DNA of 64,000 nucleotides, from the NCBI GenBank assembly GCA_017983465.1, contig JAGOBK010000003.1:186001-250000 (forward strand). Direction: 5' to 3'. Made by a program: the position numbers and the translations under genes. Shown one piece after another: positions 43,764-53,149 of this stretch. Position 1 is the stretch's first letter. Each line of letters begins with the position of its first letter. The notes beneath the pieces are model-generated. The model worked only from the letters and a program-made list of their open reading frames with translations, made no database searches and was not told the DNA's origin. Source of the stretch: Crocinitomicaceae bacterium. Its GTDB lineage: Bacteria; Bacteroidota; Bacteroidia; Flavobacteriales_D; Crocinitomicaceae.

Positions 43764-44426
43764 ATGAACATCTTTAAATTGAAGATTTCCATACTCACAC
43801 TATGGATGTCAACTTCACTTGTTTCCTTTGGACAAGATTATGGCAAATTTGGAATTCGCACAGGATTAACAATGCCAACTGGTGTATTGAATACCCTTAT
43901 AAAGGGAGGGGTTGGCCTTGGTATCCAAGCTAATTCAAACTATTTCTACCAAGTTCGTGGAAGATTTACCGCTGATGTGGTTAAATACAACACGACGAAT
44001 CAATCAACCATAACCAACATTTACAATTATAATACTAACCAAGTTGAAAATGTAGACTTTACTTGTAGAACTTTTAGCACATTAGATGGTTCGATTGGAT
44101 TGGATTACAAAATCCTTCCTGATAAATTACCATGGTTATACTGTGGACCAGAGGTTTTATTAGGAGCGGATTTTGCGAGTTTCACCTATTCTAATCCAAA
44201 TTTTTTAGAAAATACAAGCGGTGATCTTTTTCTTCATACAGCTTTCAAACTGAACTTAGGATTTGAAAAGTCATTTGGAGCCCTAAATGTATTCGGTGAG
44301 TATTCGCTTATGCGCATGTCATCTGAAATTTACGATACGGAAAATGCCAATAATTACACAGGGCAAAACGAAGATTACATGTTTAACTACATGAATCACA
44401 AATTAACCCTTGGTATCAAATTCTAA
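43764..44426 (+). CDS. Outer-membrane beta-barrel-like protein (paralogue 1)
   Basis: Exported protein of 220 aa, signal peptide ending SFGQD. It consists of alternating hydrophobic strands and ends LTLGIKF, with the terminal Phe typical of outer-membrane barrels. It shares several blocks with the next gene: FYQVRGRF, LDYxxxxxxPxLYxGPEV, LGFEKxFG and a final LGIxF, so the two are diverged tandem duplicates. It begins 5 bp after the protease gene. An eight-stranded barrel is a reasonable model. Ligand or partner unknown. Confidence 0.75.
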   Translation: MNIFKLKISILTLWMSTSLVSFGQDYGKFGIRTGLTMPTGVLNTLIKGGVGLGIQANSNYFYQVRGRFTADVVKYNTTNQSTITNIYNYNTNQVENVDFTCRTFSTLDGSIGLDYKILPDKLPWLYCGPEVLLGADFASFTYSNPNFLENTSGDLFLHTAFKLNLGFEKSFGALNVFGEYSLMRMSSEIYDTENANNYTGQNEDYMFNYMNHKLTLGIKF

Positions 44427-44480
44427 GATTCCCATTTCTCAAAATGAAATAACACACATAACTTATTGTACATTAACCAA

Positions 44481-45167
44481 ATGAATATGCAATTATCCAT
44501 AAAAATTATAGGAAATATCTTTCTTTTTTGCTTACTGAGTACCCAAGCCTTCGGACAGGAGGTAGGAACGGTGGGGATTAAAGCAGGAATGTCCGTTCCA
44601 AATAAGCTCGTAGGTAATTTAGTAAATCCAGGAAAAGGACTGGTTTTGCAGTTTAACTCAAAGTATTTTTACCAAGTTCGAGGACGGTTTTCCATCGAAT
44701 ATTACAAATATGCACCTAGTGATTCCATTTTTAGTACATTTTCAGAATCGTATTATTACGATCCCTTTTCAAACATGTATCACGATGTCATTGTGCCTGC
44801 AACACTTAGTTTTAGCAAGTTTAATTCCATAGACGTTGCAATGGGTCTTGATTACAACCCCTTCAAAAAAATTCCCGAATTGTATTTTGGACCTGAAGTA
44901 TTTGCTGGATTAGACAAGACCACCTTCACAAGTAAAGTATATGAAAATACTTTTGATCCAATTATTACCGGTGATGCGCGATCTTTCGCACATGGAGGAA
45001 TTCGATTTCACCTTGGTTTTGAAAAAGCGTTTGGCAAAATTGCTTTTTACACGGAATATTCAATTGCGAAAAATTATTCTGAAAATTACAATGTAACCTA
45101 TTCTAGCTCATTGTTAAATTTGATATCGACAACTTATCATCAATTTGGATTAGGCATCCGTTTTTAA
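44481..45167 (+). CDS. Outer-membrane beta-barrel-like protein (paralogue 2)
   Basis: Exported protein of 228 aa with a signal peptide (ending AFGQE) and the same block order as the preceding gene (FYQVRGRFSIEYYKY, LYFGPEVFAGLD, LGFEKAFGK, final GLGIRF). The ATG at 44481 is preferred to an in-frame TTG 15 bp upstream, and a second ATG two codons later is also possible. It lies 54 bp after paralogue 1 and 10 bp before the lipoprotein gene. Function unknown; the conserved pairing with the protease suggests an envelope assembly or maturation system. Confidence 0.75.
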   Translation: MNMQLSIKIIGNIFLFCLLSTQAFGQEVGTVGIKAGMSVPNKLVGNLVNPGKGLVLQFNSKYFYQVRGRFSIEYYKYAPSDSIFSTFSESYYYDPFSNMYHDVIVPATLSFSKFNSIDVAMGLDYNPFKKIPELYFGPEVFAGLDKTTFTSKVYENTFDPIITGDARSFAHGGIRFHLGFEKAFGKIAFYTEYSIAKNYSENYNVTYSSSLLNLISTTYHQFGLGIRF

Positions 45168-45177
45168 ACCTGAAACT

Positions 45178-45948
45178 ATGAAATTTCTATTATTTGCACT
45201 TCCATTATTGCTGCTATTTTCTTGTGCCAAGCAAGAGGACCCAATCATTAATTTAACGGTGACGCAAAATTCATCTGAACAATTTGTTTTAACTGCCAAC
45301 TTGGAAAAAATCAACCCGTCAAAGTTGAGTATTGTCGGTTTTTCATCCGGAATGAGTCCCAATCACTACATTCAAGAAAATCAGATAAAAACCGAGGATA
45401 TCAAGAGTAAGACTGTTCAATTAACAATGAGTAGTTCCAATTTTGTGGCTGGACAAACGTATTATTTCCGCTGTTTCATTTGTACGAAAACTGGAAAGTT
45501 AATTCGAAGTGCAGCTGTCACCTTTATCAAAGAGATCTCTGCTCCGTGTAACCTGGTAAACAATTCCTTCACCGTAGAAGGATCAGGGGGTTCAGGAATA
45601 CTCGAAAATGGACCAACAAATAACGCTACTCTAACTTCAACTTCAGGAGGAGGCTTGTACAAGCATTATTCTGTTCAGTTCGGATCAGCTATGTATAAAT
45701 TCATTTTTAAAGGCAATCCAACAAGTCAAATTTATACAACTTCTAGTTCGACCTCAAGCATTGGATTAGGACAAGTTTGCATTCAAAACACAAGCTCTGG
45801 TGCCATTGTTTATTCTGGTCAAGATGTATATGTTACTGACAATAACAACGGAACCTTCACGATCGCTAAGTGCCCGTACCAAACCTATGATTGGTTTTAC
45901 TTCCCTACCGACATTTTGCTTTCCTTTAAAGTTACGGGTAATTATTAG
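45178..45948 (+). CDS. Hypothetical lipoprotein
   Basis: Protein of 256 aa with a lipobox (LLLLFSCAKQEDP, Cys at about 16) and Lys-Gln-Glu-Asp after it, a charge pattern compatible with surface export signals in Bacteroidota. The chain is rich in Ser, Thr and Asn with a central Ig-like fold (about 20-120, ending FIKEIS) and a C-terminal beta-rich part containing two Cys. No family is recognised. It is the last gene of the cassette and is followed by a terminator 22 bp downstream. Confidence 0.72.
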   Translation: MKFLLFALPLLLLFSCAKQEDPIINLTVTQNSSEQFVLTANLEKINPSKLSIVGFSSGMSPNHYIQENQIKTEDIKSKTVQLTMSSSNFVAGQTYYFRCFICTKTGKLIRSAAVTFIKEISAPCNLVNNSFTVEGSGGSGILENGPTNNATLTSTSGGGLYKHYSVQFGSAMYKFIFKGNPTSQIYTTSSSTSSIGLGQVCIQNTSSGAIVYSGQDVYVTDNNNGTFTIAKCPYQTYDWFYFPTDILLSFKVTGNY

Positions 45949-45970
45949 TCCCGATAAATGAATCATTTAA

Positions 45971-45997
45971 AAGCCAAGTTCACACTTGGCTTTTTTT
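45971..45997 (+). terminator. Rho-independent terminator of the protease cassette
   Basis: AAGCCAAGT, a 4-nt loop and ACTTGGCTT followed by T. Seven T form the tail. Confidence 0.9.
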
Positions 45998-46001
45998 ATG
46001 C

Positions 46002-46580
46002 TTACTGCGCCGATCGAACAAACGCATCTGTCACGGTCAGACGCATGATCCAAATCTTCGATTCATTGGGATTGAATCCAATTCCTTGAAGAATTCGTCC
46101 ACATCGAATAAAGGATTTTTCTTTAAATGGAAGAGGCGCTTGCTTCAATGAGAAATTTTCAAATCAAAGAATATTTGTGCCACTCTCATTGGCTGTCGCA
46201 GAAAATGCTTTCCATTGTTGTCCTTCTTTACTAAAACTGGTCGTATTCAACGCCCCCTCTTTTTTAATCAATGGATGTGCTGCCATCAGAATGTTTTGTC
46301 CTACAAGCGGCATTACTTCTTCTTTCAGTTTTTTGTAACTCATCTTTCCTTGACTAACAAGTCCCGCTCCTGAAAATAAGCGGATTTAAACCATCATTGC
46401 ATGCATTTCTGAGGAATCCGTTGGATTCAACTCTAAAAGCGCTCCTGAACGCTTAAATACTAATTTCCAGCCTTCCTTTTCGATTGATGGAATGAGCGAT
46501 TTAAAATCTGAACGTGTCACTTGGGTTTGAGCGAGAAAAGAAATACACGAAAGACAGAGGACAATTAATCCTTTTTTCAT
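46002..46580 (-). pseudogene. Broken gene for a small secreted protein (two in-frame stop codons)
   Basis: Reading the minus strand from ATG 46580, one frame of 193 codons runs to TAA at 46002, interrupted by TAA at codon 65 (46386-46388) and TGA at codon 139 (46164-46166). No frameshift is needed; both flanks look coding (signal peptide MKKGLIVLCLSCISFLAQ; later ESGTNIL and FIRCGRILQGIGFNPNESK). The intact ancestor would be an exported protein of about 192 aa, with no family recognised. The 64-aa first piece may still be made. Two point nonsense mutations suggest recent decay; read errors are a less likely alternative. Confidence 0.75.
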
Positions 46581-46596
46581 CAGCAATGTTTTTGCA

Positions 46597-46626
46597 TAAA
46601 AAAAGCCGTCCAATTTGGACGACTTT
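46597..46626 (-). terminator. Rho-independent terminator after secDF
   Basis: On the minus strand AAGTCGTCC pairs with GGACGGCTT (one G-T pair) and is followed by seven T, 20 bp past the secDF stop. Confidence 0.85.
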
Positions 46627-46646
46627 TCAACTATTGACTAAAAGGC

Positions 46647-49628
46647 TTACGCTTTCAATTTCTTAGAGAAGTCAATCAAGATTGGCGTTGCTACACAAAG
46701 TGAAGAGTATGTACCAATGACAACTCCTACAAGCATCGCAAACAAGAATCCTTTGATTGCAGGTCCACCGAAGATGAACATGATCAAAACAACCACAAAC
46801 AAGATCATAGATGTATTGAAAGTACGACTCAACGTTTTGTTCAATGAACGATTGATGATATCGTGTTGACTTTCTGAATCTGAGCTCTTACGCAAGTTCT
46901 CACGGATTCGGTCAAATACAATCACTGTATCATTCATCGAGTAACCGATAACCGTTAAGATCGCAGCTATGAAGGCCTGATTCACATCTAAACTAAATGG
47001 CAAGTAACCGTGTAATAAAGAGAAGATCGAAATGACGAAGAATGCATCATGCGCTAATCCTACGATTGCACCGATGGAATACTGCCAGTGACCGAAACGT
47101 AACAAGATGTATGCGAAGATCGCCAACATCGCCAATGATAAGGCAATTGCTGATGAAGACCACAACTCACTTGAAACCGAAGCAGAAATAAAGCGTTGAC
47201 CTGTAATTTTGTGACTGCCTAATTTTGCATCACACGCATTCAATCCTTCTGTCAATTTAGTTTTCACTTCTTCCATTGCACCTTCTTTTTTCAAAAGGTA
47301 GTTTGTTACGATGTCTACGTTATAGTCGTTAGATTTCGTTTTCAAGTCAATCGATGCGATTTCGTTGTTTTCAATAAGTACTTTCTCCAAGTTGGTTCGG
47401 ATGTATTCGATATCCGCTTTTTCTTGGAATTTCACTGAGAACGTATATCCACCTGTAAACTCAACACTTTGTTTTAATCCACGACTGAACAATCCAATCA
47501 TACCGATAATCGTTACCGAAATAGAGAAGATGTAGAAGTACTTACGATTTCCAACCCAGTTGAAGTTGAAGTTTTGGAAAAGTCCTTTCGAGTAATTTGT
47601 GTTGAAAGAAACTGATTTACCTTTCGCTAACCATGTATTGATGATCAACTCACCAATAACAATCGCAGAGAATAAAGAAGTAAAGATACCGATGATCAAT
47701 GTTGTTGCGAAAGATTCAATCTCACCTGTTCCAAAGATTTTCAAAATCAAGGCAACTAAGAAGTGAGTCACGTTCGCATCGATGATAGATGGTAAGGCTT
47801 TTCTAAATCCAACACCAATTGCTGATGTTAAATCTAATCCAGCTGCTTGCTCTTCACGAACACGTTCGAAGATCAAGATATTCGCATCGACCGCTGTACC
47901 AATCGTTAAAACGATACCTGCGATACCCGCCAATGTCAATACAGCTCCAAATGAAGCCAAACATCCGAAAATCAATACAACGTTCACCGTTAACGCGATG
48001 TTTGCCGCTAATCCTGCTTTTCCGTAGTAGAAATACATGTAAATCAATACTGCTAAAAACGCTACTGCGAAGGAGATTAATCCAGCTTGAGAGTTTTCAG
48101 CACCAATTGTTGGACCTACTTTTTGTAATTCTTTGATGACACATGGCGCAGGTAAAGCTCCACCATTCAATAATCCAGCTAAGTCTTCTGCTTCTTGGAA
48201 GGTAAAGCTTCCAGAAATTTGTGTTCTACCTGTAGTAATCGGATTGATTACACGTGGTGCACTGTAAACAACACTATCCATGGAAATCGCGATGATACGA
48301 TCTTTGTTTTCCGTTGTCATTCTACCCCACTCGTCTGATCCTTCAGCTGTCATTTCCAAATCAACAGTGATTTTTCCATCTTGTGAATCATAACCAGTTG
48401 ATGCTTTCGAGATATGAGATCCGTTTACACGAGCTTTTCCACCTTCAGGTACACGACAAGCGTATAAGAAGTATGCAGTTTTTTTCGATTTATCATCTAC
48501 ATTCTCTGGCTCAGCTGACCACATGAATTGAACGTCTTCAGGGAATGCACGTTGTACATCACGACGACGTAAAATCTGATCAACTTTCGCTTTATCAGCT
48601 AATTCAGCATATCCCATTGCGAATCCACCAACAGGTTTTACCAACTCTGCCAATGATTTCGTTTTGTTATTCATGTTTTTCAAAGAAAGTCCAGCATCTG
48701 GTTTCGTCTCTGCGATTGTCGTGTCTTTCACCAAGGTATCATTCACAACCTCTGCTACTTCTTCTACTTCTTTCTGCGTTGACAAACGACTTGCGTCCTG
48801 CCATTGAATTTGAAGTTGGTCCGGCATGTACGTTTCGAAAAACTCCAAGTTTGCCGTTGATTGAATTTTCTTAGCTACCGTGTTTTCATCTTGTACTCCT
48901 GGAAGTTCGATGTACAATCTATTCGTAGATAAGTCACGTTGAATGTTTGGTTGCGCTACACCGAATTGGTTGATACGACGACTGATGATTTGCTCAACAC
49001 CGTCCATAGACGAAGCAATCAACTTACGGAAGTAAGATTCGATATCGCTATCCGAAGACTTAATTCCAAGTCCATCCGCTTTGATGATGTAGTTTAACGG
49101 AAGTCCTTTGTTGATTTTTTGGTATGAAGCGATAAAAATATCCAAGAAATCCCCACCATTGCGGTTGTAGGATGCCATAGCAGCATCAAATGGCTTTCTG
49201 AACTTTAAGTCTTTTTGATTTTTAACATGAGAACGGATCAAATCTGGGTAAGAAATCTCCATTGTTACGCTCATCCCTCCTACAAGGTCCAAACCAAAAG
49301 CCAAAGACAATTTTTTCACTTCAGAGAACGTTGCTCCTAAAACTGGATACACTGGCTTCTCTGCTTTTGAACGAAGAATCTCATTGATGTATGCAGATTT
49401 TGCTAACTCAGCTCCTTCTGGCGAGAAGATATCTACTTTTGTATTGTTCGGAAGAAGTACAGAATCACCCGTAACTTTTGCTTCTCTTTTTAATTGCTCA
49501 ACTTTGAGCACGGCTTCTTTTTCCGCTTTGCGTTCCACGCCACTTGCTACACTAGTAAAGGAAAGCTGGTAGACACACACAGCCGTCAATAAAATTGTCA
49601 GAAACCAAAAAAATCCTTTTAAACGCAT
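46647..49628 (-). CDS. secDF: Protein translocase SecDF (fused)
   Basis: Inner-membrane proton-driven motor that aids late steps of Sec export; SecD and SecF are fused here in 993 aa, as is usual in Bacteroidota. SecD shows the first membrane helix, the large periplasmic P1 region (GLDLVGGMSVTMEI block) and a helix bundle with the GTAVDANILIFERVREE motif. SecF starts near residue 670 with the SKGLFQNFNFNW region and has the VIGYSMNDTVIVFDRIRENLR motif. Both contain the conserved Asp/Arg of the proton path. The ATG at 49628 is chosen because it gives the normal short N-terminus; an upstream in-frame start adds 21 residues that overlap the promoter. Confidence 0.97.
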   Translation of the reverse strand: MRLKGFFWFLTILLTAVCVYQLSFTSVASGVERKAEKEAVLKVEQLKREAKVTGDSVLLPNNTKVDIFSPEGAELAKSAYINEILRSKAEKPVYPVLGATFSEVKKLSLAFGLDLVGGMSVTMEISYPDLIRSHVKNQKDLKFRKPFDAAMASYNRNGGDFLDIFIASYQKINKGLPLNYIIKADGLGIKSSDSDIESYFRKLIASSMDGVEQIISRRINQFGVAQPNIQRDLSTNRLYIELPGVQDENTVAKKIQSTANLEFFETYMPDQLQIQWQDASRLSTQKEVEEVAEVVNDTLVKDTTIAETKPDAGLSLKNMNNKTKSLAELVKPVGGFAMGYAELADKAKVDQILRRRDVQRAFPEDVQFMWSAEPENVDDKSKKTAYFLYACRVPEGGKARVNGSHISKASTGYDSQDGKITVDLEMTAEGSDEWGRMTTENKDRIIAISMDSVVYSAPRVINPITTGRTQISGSFTFQEAEDLAGLLNGGALPAPCVIKELQKVGPTIGAENSQAGLISFAVAFLAVLIYMYFYYGKAGLAANIALTVNVVLIFGCLASFGAVLTLAGIAGIVLTIGTAVDANILIFERVREEQAAGLDLTSAIGVGFRKALPSIIDANVTHFLVALILKIFGTGEIESFATTLIIGIFTSLFSAIVIGELIINTWLAKGKSVSFNTNYSKGLFQNFNFNWVGNRKYFYIFSISVTIIGMIGLFSRGLKQSVEFTGGYTFSVKFQEKADIEYIRTNLEKVLIENNEIASIDLKTKSNDYNVDIVTNYLLKKEGAMEEVKTKLTEGLNACDAKLGSHKITGQRFISASVSSELWSSSAIALSLAMLAIFAYILLRFGHWQYSIGAIVGLAHDAFFVISIFSLLHGYLPFSLDVNQAFIAAILTVIGYSMNDTVIVFDRIRENLRKSSDSESQHDIINRSLNKTLSRTFNTSMILFVVVLIMFIFGGPAIKGFLFAMLVGVVIGTYSSLCVATPILIDFSKKLKA

Positions 49629-49660
49629 GTTAATTCGTATTTGAAATTTAATTAAGGTTG

Positions 49661-49692
49661 CAAATATAGAATTTAGTATCCTGAAAGTCAAA
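49661..49692 (-). promoter_or_regulatory. Bacteroidota-type promoter of secDF
   Basis: On the minus strand TTTG (49692-49689), a 20-nt spacer and TATATTTG (49668-49661) match the consensus pair. The predicted start is about 28 nt before the ATG at 49628. Confidence 0.75.
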
Positions 49693-49728
49693 TAAAAGTT
49701 CGCCTTTCCTGAACAATCGACGAGATAA

Positions 49729-50874
49729 TCAGTTTGATTTTTTCGATTGTTGAATCATGTCCGCAAATTCGAGCACGGATTCTGCAAATTCATCCCATTC
49801 ATTTTCTTGCTTTTCACTTTGAAATAGCAGGTTTTTTGCAACGTTTTCCAATTGGTCCTCAGCGAAGAGCAAGTTGATTTGTGCAGCCAGTGCGTCGGGA
49901 CTCATGTCCTCAATGATGAAGCCGTTTTCATTCAGAGCAATGTCTTCTGCTAATCCACCTACTTGACTCACTAAAACGGGAAGTTGAAAGACATCACACA
50001 TGGCCTTTATTCCTGATTGTGTGGCCGTTCGATACGGAAGGACGCAAAGATCAGAAGCACTGAAATAGAAAGCAACTTTATCGGAGGGGATGAACTGATC
50101 AACGAAATAAACCTGCTTGTTTTTGGATTGTTCAATCAAGTCATCATATACTTTTCGTTCTCCATAAACTTCCCCGGCAATCAGCAATTGAAAGGCATCA
50201 TCCATCTTTGAAAAAGCCTCTAATAAAATGTCTAAACCCTTGTAATCTCTGATTAATCCAAAAAACAAGATTGTTTTTTTAGTGGCATCGATTCCAATTT
50301 CTTGACGTGCATGCTGCTTGTCCATTTTTTTTCCAAATTGCTGGTAACTTGGATGTTTCAGGACACGGGTTAATGCTCCAGGTTTTTGCACTAAAACAGC
50401 TTGCTTAACGGATTCGGAAAGGACGATAAATCCATCATAATGACTCAGGAAAAAACGATTAAACGCATCGTCGAAAAAACGTTTTTCATGCGGGACTAAA
50501 TTATGAATCAAGGCAATTTTTACTGTTTTCTTCGGTAAAAACCTAGCCCAAAAACCCATCATTGGACCAAAAAAGCTCATCCAATAACTTGTAATAAAGA
50601 CGTTTCCTTTTGATTTTCTTAGGCTAACAAGTGCTGTTAAATAAGTCCATGGACGAAATGTTGATACAATTCTAGGGAAATGAAAAACGGGGTGATTCTC
50701 TTCGAATTGGGATTGTCCCGGAAAAAGAAAATTGGGGTATTGATGACGAAAAGTAAAGGACTCAACGTCACGGACCTTTGCGATTGCTTTTCGAAATTGT
50801 TCGCTAAATTGAGCTATTCCACCACGAAAAGGTGGCAATGCAGAGAAAAAAGTAAGTTTTTCTTTATTTCTCAC
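49729..50874 (-). CDS. Glycosyltransferase family 4 protein
   Basis: Retaining GT-B glycosyltransferase of 381 aa. The N-terminal domain opens with a Gly-rich loop (ALPPFRGGIAQFS). The C-terminal nucleotide-sugar domain shows ILFFGLIRDYKGLDILLEAF and the ASDLCVLPYRTATQSG block in which the donor-contacting residues lie. No membrane segment. It is the last gene of a minus-strand cluster with a GT2 transferase, a HAD phosphatase and a MORN-type protein, pointing to cell-surface glycan or glycolipid synthesis. Donor and acceptor are unknown. Confidence 0.88.
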   Translation of the reverse strand: MRNKEKLTFFSALPPFRGGIAQFSEQFRKAIAKVRDVESFTFRHQYPNFLFPGQSQFEENHPVFHFPRIVSTFRPWTYLTALVSLRKSKGNVFITSYWMSFFGPMMGFWARFLPKKTVKIALIHNLVPHEKRFFDDAFNRFFLSHYDGFIVLSESVKQAVLVQKPGALTRVLKHPSYQQFGKKMDKQHARQEIGIDATKKTILFFGLIRDYKGLDILLEAFSKMDDAFQLLIAGEVYGERKVYDDLIEQSKNKQVYFVDQFIPSDKVAFYFSASDLCVLPYRTATQSGIKAMCDVFQLPVLVSQVGGLAEDIALNENGFIIEDMSPDALAAQINLLFAEDQLENVAKNLLFQSEKQENEWDEFAESVLEFADMIQQSKKSN

Positions 50875-50879
50875 CGTTT

Positions 50880-51632
50880 TTATTGATTTGGATCGAGGTT
50901 TTTATCTTTACAACGCTTCAAAAAGGACTCGAGGTCCTTTCCTTCTAATTTAAATCCATCTCTCCACATGGTTTTGGACAATTGGGTTCCGTTTTTATCG
51001 TAATAGTAAGCCCAACCATGAAGCACGTCTCTTTTGTACCTCACTCGTGTCATCACCTGACCAGTATTGTAATATTCAACCCACTCGCCAATTCGCTCTC
51101 CGGCCGTATAATTCCCAGCCATTTTCACCTTACCTGTTGGATAGAATTCCTTGTAGGCTCCATCTTTGAGGTCGTTCACATAATTCGTCATGGACAGGAC
51201 ATTCATTTTACCCGCCTCAAGTTGATCATTCAAGTAATAAATGATTTTTTTACCGTTGAGCTTGTCATCAATGTAACTTTCCGCACTAACCAATTCACCG
51301 CGTTCATTGTAATTGACCCAAATAGAGTCTTTTTTTTGATCCCAATAACATCCTTCTGACATCAATGCTTCGTTTTCGAAGTACATTTTCACCATAGAAA
51401 GTTTGGAGTTCGGTTTGTTCTCGACAATCGCTTTTATCGTTCCGGATTCGTAGCGGTATTTAAAAACACCAACGGGCTTATCATCTTTAAAAACCCCTTC
51501 GTACATGTGAATTTTTGTCCCAGGAAAATCTTTATACCACAATCCTTGTTTGAGTCCTTTCGAATCCACTTGATTGACTTGCGCAATTGCAGAGCCGATC
51601 ATAAACACCCATAAAAACAAACTATATTTCAT
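50880..51632 (-). CDS. YwqK/MORN-repeat secreted protein
   Basis: Exported protein of 250 aa (signal peptide ending GSAIAQ). The body is a series of MORN-2 type repeats (KQGLWYKDFPGT, GVFKYRYESGTIKA, DGAYKEFYPTGKVKMAGNY, IGEWVEYYNTGQVMTRVRY, HGWAYYYDKNGTQLS). Such proteins are labelled YwqK family antitoxins in databases, but no toxin gene is adjacent and the signal peptide argues against a cytoplasmic antitoxin role. It overlaps the HAD gene by 4 bp and lies 5 bp before the GT4 gene. Function unknown. Confidence 0.83.
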   Translation of the reverse strand: MKYSLFLWVFMIGSAIAQVNQVDSKGLKQGLWYKDFPGTKIHMYEGVFKDDKPVGVFKYRYESGTIKAIVENKPNSKLSMVKMYFENEALMSEGCYWDQKKDSIWVNYNERGELVSAESYIDDKLNGKKIIYYLNDQLEAGKMNVLSMTNYVNDLKDGAYKEFYPTGKVKMAGNYTAGERIGEWVEYYNTGQVMTRVRYKRDVLHGWAYYYDKNGTQLSKTMWRDGFKLEGKDLESFLKRCKDKNLDPNQ

Positions 51633-52168
51633 ATAAAATCTATTAGTTCACCTAAACGATTTAGTTCCAAATCTGGTACAACACTGGTCTTTTCTTCACT
51701 GCGAATAAGTACCGTCTTCATTCCTAAATTTTTTCCAAAGCGAACATCACCATCGGTATCTCCAACCATGATGGACTTCGTAAAATCAATTTCAGGAAAT
51801 TCTTGTTGTGCCATTTCAGCCATCTTGGAATGTGGTTTTCGCATAAATGGTGCCGAATCTTTCAACTCCAAAGCAGCATAAACTCGATCAATTGTCGATC
51901 CTGCTTTTCGAAAATCACCGAGCATTTTTTCATGGAGATCTGCCAACTCTACCTCAGAGATAAGTCCTTTGGCCACACATTGTTGATTGGTCACCACGAT
52001 TACTCGAGCGAATTTTTCAAACAACTCCTTGGAGGATTCTAGCACTCCATCTTTAAAGCGAAAATCAGCGTAATCTAAAATGTATCCACCAAAAATCCGC
52101 TCATTAATGACTCCATCTCGATCGAGAAAGAGGGTCCAACTGACATCTACATGAGCCAATTTTTCCAT
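51629..52168 (-). CDS. HAD-IIIA phosphatase, GmhB-like
   Basis: Cytoplasmic phosphatase of 179 aa. The nucleophile motif is LFLDRDGVINE (Asp at about 16 and 18), motif II is the VIVVTNQQCVAKG threonine, and MVGDTDGDVRFGKN carries the metal-binding Asp. The GGYILDYADFRF start resembles D-glycero-D-manno-heptose 1,7-bisphosphate 7-phosphatase, an enzyme of lipopolysaccharide-core heptose synthesis. The Cys cluster of the zinc loop typical of E. coli GmhB is not visible, so a different sugar phosphate is possible. Overlaps GT2 upstream by one base and YwqK downstream by 4. Confidence 0.85.
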   Translation of the reverse strand: MEKLAHVDVSWTLFLDRDGVINERIFGGYILDYADFRFKDGVLESSKELFEKFARVIVVTNQQCVAKGLISEVELADLHEKMLGDFRKAGSTIDRVYAALELKDSAPFMRKPHSKMAEMAQQEFPEIDFTKSIMVGDTDGDVRFGKNLGMKTVLIRSEEKTSVVPDLELNRLGELIDFI

Positions 52169-53121
52169 TAGAATAATTCGTTTTCGACTAAATAATGGTT
52201 TCGTGTAGAAGAATTTCGGCCAATTAACTCAGCGATAAATCCTGTGAGGAAAAATTGAATCCCAATGATCATTGCAACTAAAGCCACAAAAAACTCAGAT
52301 CGTTCAGAAAGGCGAAGGGCTAATGTATTGAAGAACAATTTATCGATTCCCATGTAGAGGAATAATCCGAATCCAAGTACAAACATGAGCATTCCCCAAG
52401 CACCAAAGAAATGCATAGGTTTCTTCCCGAATTTCCCCATAAATGCGACCGTCATTAAATCTAAAGGTCCATTTAAAAATCGATTCAACCCGAATTTGGT
52501 TACGCCGTATTTGCGCGCTTGATGTTGAACAACTTTCTCTCCGATTTTCGTGAAGCCGGCGTATTTAGCCAACGCTGGAATATAGCGATGCATGTCTCCG
52601 TACAACTCAATGCTTTTAATCACTGCATTTTTGTAGGCTTTTAGTCCACAGTTGAAGTCATGTAAATAAATACCTGTTATTCTTCGAGCAGCCCAATTGT
52701 ATAATTTTGTTGGAATTGTTTTCGAAATTGGATCATGGCGTTTCTTTTTCCATCCGGAAACTACGTCAAAATCTTGCTGTACAATCATCTCGTACAATGC
52801 GGGGATTTCATCTGGTGAATCTTGTAGATCCGCATCCATGGTGATGACAACTTTCCCAACAGCTTTTTCAAATCCGACATGTAACGCCGCTGATTTACCA
52901 TAGTTGCGTTGGAATTTAATTCCCTTCACCTGCGTATCAATTCGTCTTAAATCCTCAATGATTTTCCAAGAACCATCTTTACTTCCATCGTCAATAAAAA
53001 TCACTTCGTAACTCAAAGAGTGATCATTCATCACACCTTGAATCCAACGATGTAACTCTGGTAAAGATTCAGACTCGTTTAAGAGTGGAATCACAATGGA
53101 GACGTTTATTTCTTCTGTCAT
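52168..53121 (-). CDS. Membrane-anchored GT2 family glycosyltransferase
   Basis: Processive or polyprenyl-phosphate-type GT-A glycosyltransferase of 317 aa. The N-terminal catalytic domain shows IPLLNESESLPEL, the EVIFIDDGSKDGSW pattern and DADLQDSPDEIP. Two C-terminal hydrophobic segments (about 230-255 and 268-295) resemble DPM1/ArnC/GtrB proteins, which load sugar onto undecaprenyl phosphate at the inner membrane. It heads the glycan gene cluster. A TAACTTTG box (53130-53137, minus strand) 9 bp upstream is a likely -7 element. Confidence 0.92.
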   Translation of the reverse strand: MTEEINVSIVIPLLNESESLPELHRWIQGVMNDHSLSYEVIFIDDGSKDGSWKIIEDLRRIDTQVKGIKFQRNYGKSAALHVGFEKAVGKVVITMDADLQDSPDEIPALYEMIVQQDFDVVSGWKKKRHDPISKTIPTKLYNWAARRITGIYLHDFNCGLKAYKNAVIKSIELYGDMHRYIPALAKYAGFTKIGEKVVQHQARKYGVTKFGLNRFLNGPLDLMTVAFMGKFGKKPMHFFGAWGMLMFVLGFGLFLYMGIDKLFFNTLALRLSERSEFFVALVAMIIGIQFFLTGFIAELIGRNSSTRNHYLVENELF

Positions 53122-53129
53122 AAGAGATT

Positions 53130-53137
53130 CAAAGTTA
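53130..53137 (-). promoter_or_regulatory. Probable -7 box (TAACTTTG) of the glycosyltransferase operon
   Basis: Exact TAnnTTTG match on the minus strand, 8 nt before the GT2 start codon, implying a very short leader. No convincing -33 element was found. Confidence 0.5.
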
Positions 53138-53149
53138 CCAATAATTCAT

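Noticed and set aside
50880..51632. Toxin-antitoxin role for the YwqK-type protein
   Set aside because: It has a signal peptide, lies in a glycan operon, and has no toxin gene beside it; the database label reflects the repeat only.
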